The translations under genes were made by a program, and so were the position numbers. Of a stretch of DNA of 64,000 bases, positions 13,801-23,422 are shown in pieces. This stretch comes from Turnera subulata (lineage: Eukaryota; Streptophyta; Magnoliopsida; Malpighiales; Passifloraceae), in contig JAKUCV010001738.1 in assembly GCA_028386065.3 (NCBI GenBank), forward strand, positions 45,584-109,583, written 5' to 3'. Within the stretch, counting starts at the first letter, position 1, and each line of letters begins with the position of its first letter. A model generated the notes under the pieces. The model had not been told where the DNA came from and did no database searches. It was given only the letters and a program-made list of their open reading frames with translations.

Positions 13801-16800
13801 ATGTTTGCTGTGATGGGATATGTTAATCACTCTTGAAAAAATTCAGGAATATCAGATTTTGTTGCTATTGATATGTTGTCGCTATGATCACTTAGGGGAG
13901 TTGGGTTAACACTTTTGTAAATTTTATTGCTCCTGCCAATAATGTGTTTCATGGGCAGTCAACCCTTCGAAGCCGAGCATTGTAGATGGTCTTAGGACAA
14001 TTGCTTTGAAGCTAGAATTTGGAGTATCCCATAACCAGATATTTGAAAGGTATTGTTGTTTTGTGTTTCCTTTGGAGATGATACTTAGATTGTAATTTTC
14101 TATATCTTCTTGTTTTCCTTGTTTTCCTCTTCCTCGTTTCTTAAATCACCTGACTGCAGGACGATAGCTGTGCATTTCACTGATCCTTTCCATGTAAGCA
14201 CACGTGTTGCGAATAAATGCAATGATGGCACTATGCTCTTACAGGTATCCTGCGGATTCTTATTTTCATCTTCTACCAAACTTGAATTTGTATGAACATG
14301 TGGTACATAATCAATTGGAAGTCTATGAATATTTCATTTGTAACAGTGTGGCAGAACCTTGCTTTCAAATTCAATAGCCAAAATGTTTTTTCGTTGCTTT
14401 CAGGTCATTCTGCACTCCCAAGTGAAGGCCACATTGACAATATATGATGCTTGGCTTGAACTTCAAGCTGGATTTGTTCACACTGAACAAGCTGATGGAA
14501 GACCAACTTCGGGCTTCTTTCCTCTTGCGATTTCTCCTACATCTAGAGCTGGTATCTTATTCAGTATTTCCTTAGGGAAGATAACTGAAGCAGGTACGGA
14601 ATGTGTTGTCTGGCAGTAGCTGACGTTCCTTAAGCTAAGCATGTGAACCATTTCAACTGGAAAATAATTATCACTTTACAAATTGAATAAAGACCATATC
14701 TAAGTAGGCGGGCTTGTTTTCTGGTAGGGAACTTAGCATCCAATAAATTACTATTCAACGTTTCTTTTTCTTTCTTTTTTTTTTTTTTGGTTGCTATTCA
14801 ACGTTTCTTTTTCTGGATGTGAAATGAATCATACCACTCAAGTCCAGTTTAATAAGGTTCTATTTGCCTTATTTCATTTCAATTGGACATGCATAAGTTC
14901 CTTCCTTGCTCAAAACTTTCATGTGGGCTGTCATCTTGGAAAATGTGAATAAAAAGGGTTTGTTACAGCTTAAACCTAAGGAGGTGAGTTGGGTGGTGGA
15001 AGATGGTTTCTTTGGATGCTTTTGTAGGGATACAAATGGCTGTATGTTTTCTCATTCTGCTGTAGCTTACAGAATGTGGAGCAATCTTTTCAAGTGTGAA
15101 AGAGAACATGATTGTTCTTAGGTAGTAGAGTAGATGTCGGAAGTTCAGTTCTTTGAGAAAGAAGCAAAATGTTGTGGGAATGAGTTATATTTGGTTATTT
15201 GTAGTTTCTTTTGGTTCTGTGGACCCAGAAATTTTCAAGAACAGGTCATGTGGATCCAGCAACTGGTGCCTTAGGAGGTGTTTCTATAGTTGATACATAG
15301 TGTTTTGTATTCATTTATCTGGTCCAGTGTGTCTTTAAAGAGGATATCTTAATCCTCCAAAATGCAAGGGAAATTAATGGACTAATTTTGAAAATTGTGT
15401 TACGCAAGAATGATAAATAGATTATCTCGTTGAAATAGAAAACACTTTATAATATTTTTTTCTCTTAGGTATTTGTTTTCCATTCATTACATTTCTGCTC
15501 TGTTTCACACAAACATACTCCCAACTGCTCTCATTTTGTGAATTTCATCAAGTCATGTCATGCAGTTCTGTTATGAATTGATATCTTGAGAAGATATCAA
15601 TATCTTTTCAAATTCAAAAGTAGACAAACAGGAGCTGAAGTTTAGGGCCTTTAATTCCTATTATTCCCTAATCCTTAGTTTCCTATTTAGAATAGGATTC
15701 TATTTAAATTCTTCCTGATTTTAGATCTTTAATATCTGTGATTTTCTTATCTTTAATTTCCTATTTAGCATAGGATGCTCTTTAAGATGTTTCCTTGTTT
15801 AGTTTTGCCCAAGTCCTATTTAAAGGACATGCTATGAAATAAAAAGGGACAAGTCAGAATTCCTAGCAATTGCTATTGAGATATAAGTTCTCTCTCTAAC
15901 GAGAACTAAGGTCTAAGGCTCCCTTTAACGATCCAACTATCGCCGTGTGACTCGATCCTTGGCTAACATATTCATAACAACTTGGTAGCGGAGCCTAGCA
16001 TGGGCGATAACATGGAATCTCGACTCCAATCAATTGAGGCAACGCAGGCAGAAACCTTAGAGCAGGTTCGCAACATTTCCTTGCAGATCAAAGAATTGTT
16101 GTTACCTGGGAATTCACAATCACAGATTCCCAATGCATCTGTAAGTGACAACCAGAATCCATCCGCTGCGCCCATTCCGCCAGTAGGCAGTAGCAAAACA
16201 TCAGCCAACCACTCTAATACCGTCCCTAGGTTCACAAAACTGGACTTCCCTACTTTCAATGGCAAGGAAGATCCTATGGAGTGGCTCTTGAGATGTGACC
16301 AATTCTTTGAGAATCAGCACACCGGCGAGGAAGATAAGGTGGGATTAGCAGCCTTCCACCTATTTGGAGTAGCCCAGAAATGGTATGGCCAACTGAAATA
16401 TGAGAAGGGCTTGTTGCCATGGACAAAATTTCAGAAAGAGTGCTTGTTGCGCTTTGGGCCAAAGATGGGAAATAATCCTGTTGGAGATTTATCAAGCCTG
16501 CGTCAAACGGGTTCGGTGGATGCATATGAATGCGAGTTCCAAGAAAAACTGGCTCTCACAGGCAACGCAATTCCATCTCACCTACATGTGGGATTGTATG
16601 TTGCAGGACTTGAAGAGTTGATCAAGGTGGACGTGGAGTTGCAAAGGCCACCGAATCTAGCAACAGCCATGAGTTGGGCTCGGGCCTTTGAACGCCGACA
16701 TAACATTGCCAAGGGAAGTGCTAATTGCAAAGAGCCGTACCAGTCACACCAGAATTCTAGGGCCAACAGCATCACCATGGGGTCAGATAAGCGTTCTAGC

Positions 16801-18563
16801 CAGCATCCCACTTATATCAAGCAGCTAAGTCGTGCTGAGATGGCTGAGCGGCGTGCAAAGGGGCTATGTTATAACTGTGATGACCATTATTCTGCTAATC
16901 ACCAGTGCAAGAGGCTGTTTTTTCTAGAGTTAAGTGATTCTATGGACGAAGTGGGTGTAGACACTGGCCAACAAGTCACATCACTACCATAATCCCGAGC
17001 TTGAGGACAAGCTCGCTCTGCGGGAGGAAAGTAATGTTATGAATTGATATCTTGAGAAGATATCAGTATCTTTTCAAATTCAAAAGTAGACAAACAGGAG
17101 CTGAAGTTTAGGGCCTTTAATTCCTATTATTCCCTAATCCTTAGTTTCCTATTTAGAATAGGATTCTCTTTAAATTCTTCCTGATTTTAGGATCTTTAAT
17201 ATCTGTGATTTTCTTATCTTTAATTTCCTATTTAGCATAGGATGCTCTTTAAGATGTTTCCTTGTTTAGTTTTGCCTAAGTCCTATTTAAAGGACATGCT
17301 ATGAAATAAAAAGGGACAAGTCAGAATTCCTAGCAATTGCTATTGAGATATAAGTTCTCTCTCTAACGAGAACTAAGGTCTAAGGCTCCCTTTAACGAGT
17401 CTACTTCTCCTACAACATTCCAACTATCGCCGTGTGACTCGATCCTTGGCTAACATATTCATAACAAGTTCTTTTCAATGGCAGATGATGTGGCTCTTCA
17501 ACCTGAGAGCATATTAAACATTAAATATGGAATTTCTGGTGAGAGAACAATTGGAGCTCATCCTCCATTGGATGGGGGATCCAATGCGTCAGAGATACCC
17601 AGACAGGACTTGGTCTTCAAAAGTGCACTCGTACTGCAGAGGCCTGTACTGGACCCAAGCCTTGCTGTTGGTTTCCTTCCACTACCTTCAACTGGACTTA
17701 GAGTTGGGCAACTCATTGTGATGAAATGGAGGGTTGAAAGGTTGAAGGGTTTTGAGGACAGTGGACTTTCTGAAGTTGATGTAAGTCTTTGTGATTTGGT
17801 AAAATCATCTTAGATTCATCTCTTTAACCATCCCTAGCAGTAGAGAATATTTTCATTCCGTAGATAAGTTTGTTTTCTTGCATGTGTTTCGTTTTCAGCT
17901 TTCTTTCTCTTCATTCTTACATTGGTTTCTGCAAACCTGATCAGATTGTTTCTCTCTGAGAACCAAACCTTCCCCTCCATTGACCTTATTTGTTGTCTGC
18001 TGATTGACGTCAGATTTGATTCCACTGATTCCACGGCAAACATTTGGCATTTGGCAGAACTTTATTACCCAATCCTCATCATATTTTGTTATCATTTAGA
18101 TGTTGTGAATTTTAAAATTTCAGAAAAATAAAGTAATAATTTATCATCTGTTGTCTGTGTGATAGGCCGAGTTGTTATATGAAGTGAATGCAAAGTCTGA
18201 GAACTGGATGATTGCAGGGAGGAAACGGGGGCATGTTTCCCTCTCCACTGAGAAAGGTTTGTGATTATTAGATTTGTTTGTGCATTTTTTTGGTTAATAA
18301 AAATCTTTTAATTATTATAGATTGAAGAATATATTTTCATTTGGTGACTTTCTATTTCTGGGGCATGTCTCTACCTGGTTATGGCAGGTTCGAGAATCGT
18401 TATCTCGATATTATGTGTGCCGCTGGTGGCTGGTTATGTTCGTCCTCCTCAACTTGCGCTGCCAAATATTGATGAGTCAAATATAAGTTGCAATCCTCCT
18501 AGCCCCCATCTTGTCTGTGTCATGCCTCCACCTCTGAGCTCCTCTTTCTGCATTCCAGCTTGA
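4881..18563 (+). CDS. TRS130: TRAPPII complex subunit TRS130 (TRAPPC10 / CLUB homologue)
   Basis: Large subunit specific to TRAPPII, the tethering and Rab GEF complex that works at the trans-Golgi network and, in plants, at the cell plate and in polarised secretion. Exons (GT-AG, phases checked): 4881-4944, 5094-5323, 5444-5625, 5813-5996, 6269-6359, 7660-7820, 8512-8601, 10011-10172, 10419-10480, 10634-10724, 11077-11240, 11590-11800, 12204-12749, 12854-13066, 13372-13765, 13959-14049, 14160-14244, 14404-14593, 17485-17780, 18166-18256, 18388-18563. They sum to 3774 bp, 1257 residues, very close to the known Arabidopsis protein, with no stop or frameshift. Recognisable stretches include RNPVFVDNL and TTDARLRSRFPQEQ near residues 40-65, IRKLSEQRFMPIWNF (about 205-220), a helical-repeat region (about 565-680, YHRSWWRRHGVVLDGEIAAV), a middle beta-rich part, and the conserved C-terminal TRAPPC10 domain (from about 1070; ENWMIAGRKRGHVSLS, VPLVAGYVRPPQL). 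Intron 18 carries a retroelement. The first donor (GTACTACT) is weak but is the only phase-1 choice. Confidence 0.95.
6462..6751. mobile_element. Foldback MITE in TRS130 intron 5
   Basis: Near-palindromic sequence: ttttggtccttgtactaccc at about 6534 is mirrored by the reverse complement at about 6683-6708, and the outer arms (tgggtttaat...ggtcattgtac on the left, gtacaatgacc...ctaaccca on the right) pair as well. A smaller inner pair (gacacgtgtcatcatttaa against ttaaatgatgacatgtgtc-like) forms the centre. This 'rest-of-genome' type of foldback is common in plant introns. No coding potential and no clear target duplication. Confidence 0.6.
9101..9280. repeat. Imperfect tandem duplication in TRS130 intron 7
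   Basis: Two adjacent copies of about 88 bp (about 9101-9188 and 9189-9280). Both contain acatataaatactgct, taaccaatcctta, and tttgaattc, differing at roughly one base in seven. Local intronic duplication; no function suggested. Confidence 0.7.
15569..15979 (+). repeat. 5' LTR of the gag-only element
   Basis: Starts TGTTATGAATTG and ends CATATTCATAACA, giving short inverted ends TGTTATGAAT/ATTCATAACA. Contains a TATA-like tatttaaa at about 15818-15825 and AATAAA at 15838-15843. Lacks 20 bp that the 3' LTR has near 17397-17417. Confidence 0.9.
15981..15995 (+). other. Primer-binding site (tRNA-iMet type)
   Basis: CTTGGTAGCGGAGCC begins one base after the 5' LTR. It resembles the common plant PBS TGGTATCAGAGC that pairs with the 3' end of initiator methionine tRNA, with two mismatches. 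The family L internal region at 44205 starts with the same variant. Confidence 0.6.
16000..16992 (+). CDS. Gag polyprotein of the gag-only element
   Basis: Structural protein expected to form the particle that packages the element's RNA. The first in-frame ATG is at 16000 (upstream codons belong to the PBS), giving 330 residues ending in TAA at 16990-16992. Visible parts: a short N-terminal coiled-coil-like segment (about 1-40), a low-complexity linker, the Ty3-type retrotransposon gag domain (about 75-240; PRFTKLDFPTFNGKEDPMEW, then AFHLFGVAQKWY), and a C-terminal zinc knuckle at about 290-303 (CYNC, seven residues, HQC) followed by KRLFFLEL, the spacing usual for plant Ty3 gag. The frame has no stops, so it may still be translated. 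After it come about 40 bases to the 3' LTR with no protease start. Replication would need enzymes supplied by another element. Confidence 0.9.
   Translation: MGDNMESRLQSIEATQAETLEQVRNISLQIKELLLPGNSQSQIPNASVSDNQNPSAAPIPPVGSSKTSANHSNTVPRFTKLDFPTFNGKEDPMEWLLRCDQFFENQHTGEEDKVGLAAFHLFGVAQKWYGQLKYEKGLLPWTKFQKECLLRFGPKMGNNPVGDLSSLRQTGSVDAYECEFQEKLALTGNAIPSHLHVGLYVAGLEELIKVDVELQRPPNLATAMSWARAFERRHNIAKGSANCKEPYQSHQNSRANSITMGSDKRSSQHPTYIKQLSRAEMAERRAKGLCYNCDDHYSANHQCKRLFFLELSDSMDEVGVDTGQQVTSLP
17019..17034 (+). other. Polypurine tract of the gag-only element
   Basis: TGCGGGAGGAAAGTAA lies directly before the 3' LTR start at 17035, the position where plus-strand priming occurs in LTR elements. Confidence 0.65.
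17035..17466 (+). repeat. 3' LTR of the gag-only element
   Basis: 432 bp, same ends as the 5' LTR, AATAAA at 17305-17310. Its last 17 bases include CTAAC (17450-17454), a match to the plant branch-point consensus, 31 bases before the exon-19 splice acceptor at 17483-17484. The LTR end is only 18 bases from the exon. Confidence 0.9.
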
Positions 18564-19559
18564 TTGGTCTTGGTCTGTTGCACTTGTGCTTCCATGGTTC
18601 CACTTGAGTTGACAGGATAAGTTAACAAATTACAAAGTGACTGACATACCTTACTATGCGATTTTGCTATAAGTTGAAATTTGTATAATTTTGACAAGCT
18701 ACCTACAGTGAGAGAAACAGTTTAACGGATTTAATTTAGTCGGGTTAGGTAGTTTTCTGCTGTTTGTATTTTGTAACTTTTTTTTTTTTTCTATGTAAAG
18801 GGTTTTCTGTATAGCTGGACTTTGTACTCTTTCAAGTGAAAAAGAACTGAAACTGGCAGCAAACATCGCTCCTTTGATAGTGTCATCATATGGGAGAATC
18901 TAATCAAGGGGTTATCTTCTTTTTTTATATATTTATTTTTGGGTTACGCGGGCATGAAACGGAAAAGAAACTAAAGGTGCTATTCATCTCATGATGAAGT
19001 ACCTTTAAGTAGCTTCCTTCGTTGCTGACAAAAAAAAAAAAGTAGCTTCCTTCGTGAGATGAACCAAAGGTTGTCATGTCGATTGACTCATGGGCTGTAC
19101 AGATACTGTTTACCTTTTTTTTTCCTTTTCTGATAATAGTCTATGAAATGGGATTCGAATTGAGACCTCATCCCTCTTGTATTTTTTTTACATGTCAATG
19201 AACTACAAGTTCATTAGTAATTTTATTCATTTGTAGCCAGCTAAGGGGGCTACTAATCTGATTAACATATGTCATCTACTGATTAACTCAAATTGGTTTA
19301 AATTTTTAAAAGAGATTAAGTAAAGGATTTAATTTTAGATTTCAAAAAGATTTTAAAGTAAATGAAAATACAATTCTGTATAAGTACATAATTTTTCTTC
19401 CCAAAAAAAAAAAACCTTAGGTTGCTATTGAAGCGTTGCGTGGAATAATTTATCGGTATTAAAATAGCCCACTGCTTGTATAGTAGAAGCACAATAATAC
19501 TGATTTCTGGGTTAGGAAAGGTTGTTCGTTTTGATGTAATTTCTAATTCGTCCCGCGTG
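18564..19559 (+). other. 3' UTR and downstream flank of TRS130
   Basis: About 300 bases after the TGA contain a T-rich run (18779-18791) and then ordinary AT-rich sequence. A small direct repeat (agtagcttccttcg) occurs at about 19008 and 19041. No canonical AATAAA stands out near the expected transcript end, and no other gene is visible. Confidence 0.4.
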
Positions 19560-20470
19560 TTTTTTTTTTTTTTTTGGAGAAACATGTAGCTCTTTCATTT
19601 AATAAGAAACTGCTTCAGAGCTTACAATTGGGTTAATGCTATGTGGGACTGAAAAATCCCATGTCGCATAGTCCCCATAGGCATCACCTCTCTCATCTGC
19701 GCTAACATGTGCGCTGCTTTATTAGCAACCCCGTTGACATAACATATGGGAATTGAAGTTAACAAAATTGGAAGACACAAATAGAATATCCTGCAGCAGC
19801 ATTCCTGTGCAATTGGTGGGCAATTCCTTCTTCTGCAGCCACTGAACAAGCCCCAGACAGTCCGTCTCCCAAACAATGTGTGTAAGCCGTTTTTCCCATG
19901 CTAGTTTGACGCCCACGCAGCCTGCAAGTGCCTCTGCTTCCCCTGGCTCGAGACCTCCATAAAGCCTCCGTGTAGCACTAAAAAGAACCGCCCCTGCTTC
20001 GTTACGAGCCACTACACCAAGTTTAGTTGAGTCAGGGCGGCAAGCTGCGTCCGTGTTGATCTTCACCCAGATGCTTGCCACTTCTTGCCTCTTGATACCT
20101 CCTGGTCTTGTGCCGTGGCCTCCTGCTTCACCTGGGCTGGCTAGTTGGTAGTCCTGGAATAGACATAGTGCTCTGGTAGTAGCTACTGCTTGAGGGTGGC
20201 AGGTGGCGTTATTGAAAATTCTATCATTTCGTGCTTTCCACACGGACCACATAAGTGTGCACATGATCCCAAAGCGGTTACTTTCCAGGGCTTGATGCAA
20301 AAGTCTTAACCACTGGAAAATGTTCACATTTTCACTTTTCAGGTCCTCAGATCATGGACTCCTGCGTGCTCCCAGACTGCCTTAACCCACTCACAATCTC
20401 TAAATAGATGGAATCACTGTTCCGGTTGCATCGTCACACAGTGGGCATCTTCCATCAATATTGATATTTT
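19560..20470 (-). pseudogene. 5'-truncated LINE: zinc-finger remnant and RNase H-like domain
   Basis: Read leftward: a zinc-binding segment typical of the C-terminal side of plant LINE ORF2 (DGRCPLCDD at about 20455-20430), a stop and frame changes, then an RNase H-like domain (20327-19722) with the three expected acidic positions (KINTDAACR, GEAEALAG, WETDCLGLV). Near 19755 the frame shifts into the last conserved part (NGVANKAAHMLAQ), which ends about 19625. The T-run at 19560-19575 is the poly(A) tail on the minus strand, marking the 3' end. Everything upstream, including reverse transcriptase, is absent. This is a dead retroposed fragment about 1 kb downstream of TRS130. Confidence 0.8.
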
Positions 20471-21867
20471 TTATTTCTTTTTCAATGTGCAATTAGCCAC
20501 TTATTATTTATTAACGGAAACTTAATTTTTCTAAACGGATTAGTTTAATTGAACGAATCATAGAATTCAGGTCGAAATAATTTACGTAATGAGTCAAAAT
20601 TGCATTATAATTCTGGGGTTAAAAAATTATTAACCCATAGTAGTAAGTAAGAAGGGTAATTCGTCACTTCATCATTATTTTACCCGGCCAACAAATTTTA
20701 AGTATATACAAACACATGGCCATGAATCCTTTTATAAAATCCTAGAATAATACATGATTTTGACCATGCATGATAGGTGCATCTGAAGAAGAAGCTACAA
20801 GAAGACTTCTTGTCATCCCCAGTGCAATGCCCTTTCATGTAAATCTTTGCCGTTCTGTTTGATTTCCGTAACTATCAAAGTATTTATAACTCCGAGGGAT
20901 TGAATTTAAATATCTAACCAAACCCATTCCCAGTTAGCCACAGAGCATTTCGTGTTTTCACTATTAAATGATCCAAGGATTGCAACTTGTCAACCAACCC
21001 CATATCACACTCCTACACTCACTCTATTGTGTCCGCTAAAGTCGCATCCCACCAAAAATATCACTATCCTTTTGTTACCCATTACCTTTTCATGCAGGCA
21101 ACTTCACATGAACTGCAAATGAATACGAACTACACCAATCATAACCATCAAAGCAAAATTGAAAACCCTTTATTTTTCTTTCCCAAAATATTACAAAGAG
21201 GCAGACTAGCATTATTTTCTTTCTTCTGGACAAATTTATGATAAGTTGTCCAATCAACAATCTAGTAATGTTAATTTCGGAAGGAAGAAGAAGAAGTCCA
21301 ATCAAATATGCTGGCCACAGAACATGAAGCTCTTGATCATTTCGGGGAAGAGGGATAAACTAATAATGAATATTAAAGTAGGTTCACAACAAAGAATCTA
21401 AAAGAGTGACTCTGCCGACAATCATAATCGGGAACAAACAAGCCTGTCAAATTTAACCTAAGAAAATTTATACCAAAGCTCAATTTTATCTCTTGAAAAG
21501 CCACTGCAACCCATTTTTTTAAACAACTAGAATAGGAATCTCCTTACCAGGAAAAAATAGAAAAGAAAGACAGGATAAACTGAAGCAATTCCAAATGGAC
21601 TATTAGCCATCAATTACTTCATTGATAACTTGCATTGTTTACACTACATCAAAAGTATGTATTTCAAGAAGGCATCTGGATCGGCTTCGTCTCTCCAGAT
21701 ATTTGAAAAAGTAAACCTCTCACTCATAGACTGACGTATTTCTCTCTAAACTCTTCCTATATTTCTTCTTGACATATATATGTATTATGATATCCTTCTT
21801 CTGGTCTCATTATGTTTCTACAATACATACATAATATATATATATATGTATATATATATTACCACAT
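20471..21867. other. AT-rich spacer
   Basis: No gene seen. Contains ordinary A/T-rich sequence, a short AT microsatellite (about 21832-21858), and presumably the 3' UTR of the minus-strand methyltransferase gene in its right part. Confidence 0.4.
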
Positions 21868-23422
21868 TCAGCATCTCCAGTCCAGTCTGACCTCACTGAG
21901 ACCAACTATATGCTGACTAGGCTTCCGGAATGATACAATGTGGCTGCTGACCATGAAGGCCGTGACCCGCTCCGAAACCATAATATCCTCCATCTTCAGC
22001 TCCTGCAGGCGCCGGACATATTCCGGCACATGAACCAGATCCCAGACCACCCCGATCCCGCCGGGTTTCAAGACCCTAACCATCTCACCCAGCACCCTCA
22101 TCCTCTCTGCTGCTGCCTCCACTGTCTTGTGACCATACTCTTTCCCCACCGTGTGAACAAACACAGCTGATACCACCACATCAAAATAGTTATCCCCAAA
22201 TGGCAAGCTCCTTACATCACCCTCCCTGCATGTAACATACTCTCCCACACCTGTTCACAGATTTGAAGCAATAGAATTCCATCAGTAACGTACACTACAC
22301 ATAACAAGCAGCCTTTTCTAAAAGGATATAAATCAAGTTGATATCATCAAAATTTACTCAGAAATGAAATTGATTAAACGACTTCCTACTTCTCTAAAGT
22401 CAAAATTACTTCCAATTTTCTACTGCTCTAAAGTCAATAGTTACAAGCTATAATGGAAATTAAACCAATCCATTGACAGGTAGCAATTATATAAATCTGA
22501 ATGATTTTGCAGGGTCATGGGGTTGCCTCAAATTTTTTGACAGTAACGAAATGTTGTTGATTAAAACTAGAGGACAATTTTTTTTGTTTAACTAAGCAAA
22601 AAGGAAGTTGTTGCTCCTCCTACCTATATCCACGTAACTTGTAAGGAATAAACTACAAAATTCATTTAAGGTTTTTCATCCAAACCATTTATCCCCTCAA
22701 TTACAAATAAAATTGGGTGAACTTAAGTATCAGAAAATAGTAAATTAGCACAATAACTACTTTCCAAACGCTTCTACCCAAAAAGGTCAAAAAAAACAAA
22801 GCCACACACCATTTTTTTTAATCAGCAATAGTAAACCGTACCAAATAGTAGTACAAGCGAGGGACCCACCTTCCATATTGGCCGTCCGGAGAGTAGAGAG
22901 GGTCGTCCGTTTGGACCGGTCCAGCCCGACAACCCGACCCGAGCTACCGGTCTTCTTGAGCTGGGTAGCCACCGCATTCAATAAAATCCCACGCCCGCAC
23001 CCGATATCCAGGGCCACCTTGACCGACGACCAGTCGTTCACATAGTTCACCATCCTCTGCGCCATCTCGTGCCGCAGCCCCACGGAGCTGTACAGGAAGT
23101 TCCCGGCGGCGAAGAAGAGGCAGAGGGCGGACAGGGCCATGACGCAGCCGGTGAACCCCGCGGCGAAGCGGGCGCCGCCTCCGCCGTGGAAGAGGAAGTA
23201 GGCGTCGATGAAGTGGCAGATGGGGTGGAAGTAGAGGAGGAAGAGGACGGAGAGGGCGGAGAAGAGGAAGGCGTGGAATAAGAGGAAGAGTAAGGTCTGC
23301 CATTGCTCCATCCCGTAGATGGCGTAGATCTGCGTCCAGTCTCGCTTGGTTGACGATGTGGGTTTTCCGCTTCTGGCGCCGCCGGAGTGGCGGTGATGGG
23401 CTGGTTTCACTGTTAGTGACAT
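21868..23422 (-). CDS. Membrane-anchored class I SAM-dependent methyltransferase
   Basis: Two exons on the minus strand, 23422-22870 and 22250-21868, joined by a GT-AG phase-1 intron (22869-22251), give 311 residues. The ATG at 23422 is the first in frame. Residues 1-35 are basic and Ser/Gly-rich; two hydrophobic segments follow (about 43-66 and 86-110), predicting anchoring in a membrane. Then comes a Rossmann methyltransferase fold: motif I ALDIGCGRGI (137-146), an acidic strand-2 end VVGLDRS (about 165-171), GDVRSLPF (about 195-202), DVVVSAVFVHTV, and MVRVLKPGG, the usual post-motif III strand. The substrate cannot be told from sequence. The intron splits the domain just after strand 2. 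The family is widespread in plants as an uncharacterised methyltransferase; I do not know an accepted symbol. Confidence 0.88.

Larger units (their letters stand above)
15564..17471 (+). mobile_element. Gag-only terminal-repeat retrotransposon (TR-GAG type) with target duplication
   Basis: Complete small element in TRS130 intron 18. The target duplication AGTTC is at 15564-15568 and 17467-17471. The two LTRs (15569-15979, 411 bp; 17035-17466, 432 bp) both begin TGTTATGAAT and end ATTCATAACA. Between them are a primer-binding site, an intact gag frame and a polypurine stretch, and nothing else: no protease, reverse transcriptase, RNase H or integrase. This matches the published TR-GAG class of non-autonomous plant elements. 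By eye the LTRs differ by about three substitutions, one single-base indel and one 20-bp indel, so insertion looks recent. It lies in the same orientation as the host gene. Confidence 0.9.

Noticed and set aside
14244..14403. Possible minor-class (U12) intron after TRS130 exon 17, donor GTATCCTG
   Set aside because: The donor only partly fits and there is no TTCCTTAAC-like branch point near the acceptor; a normal intron explains it.
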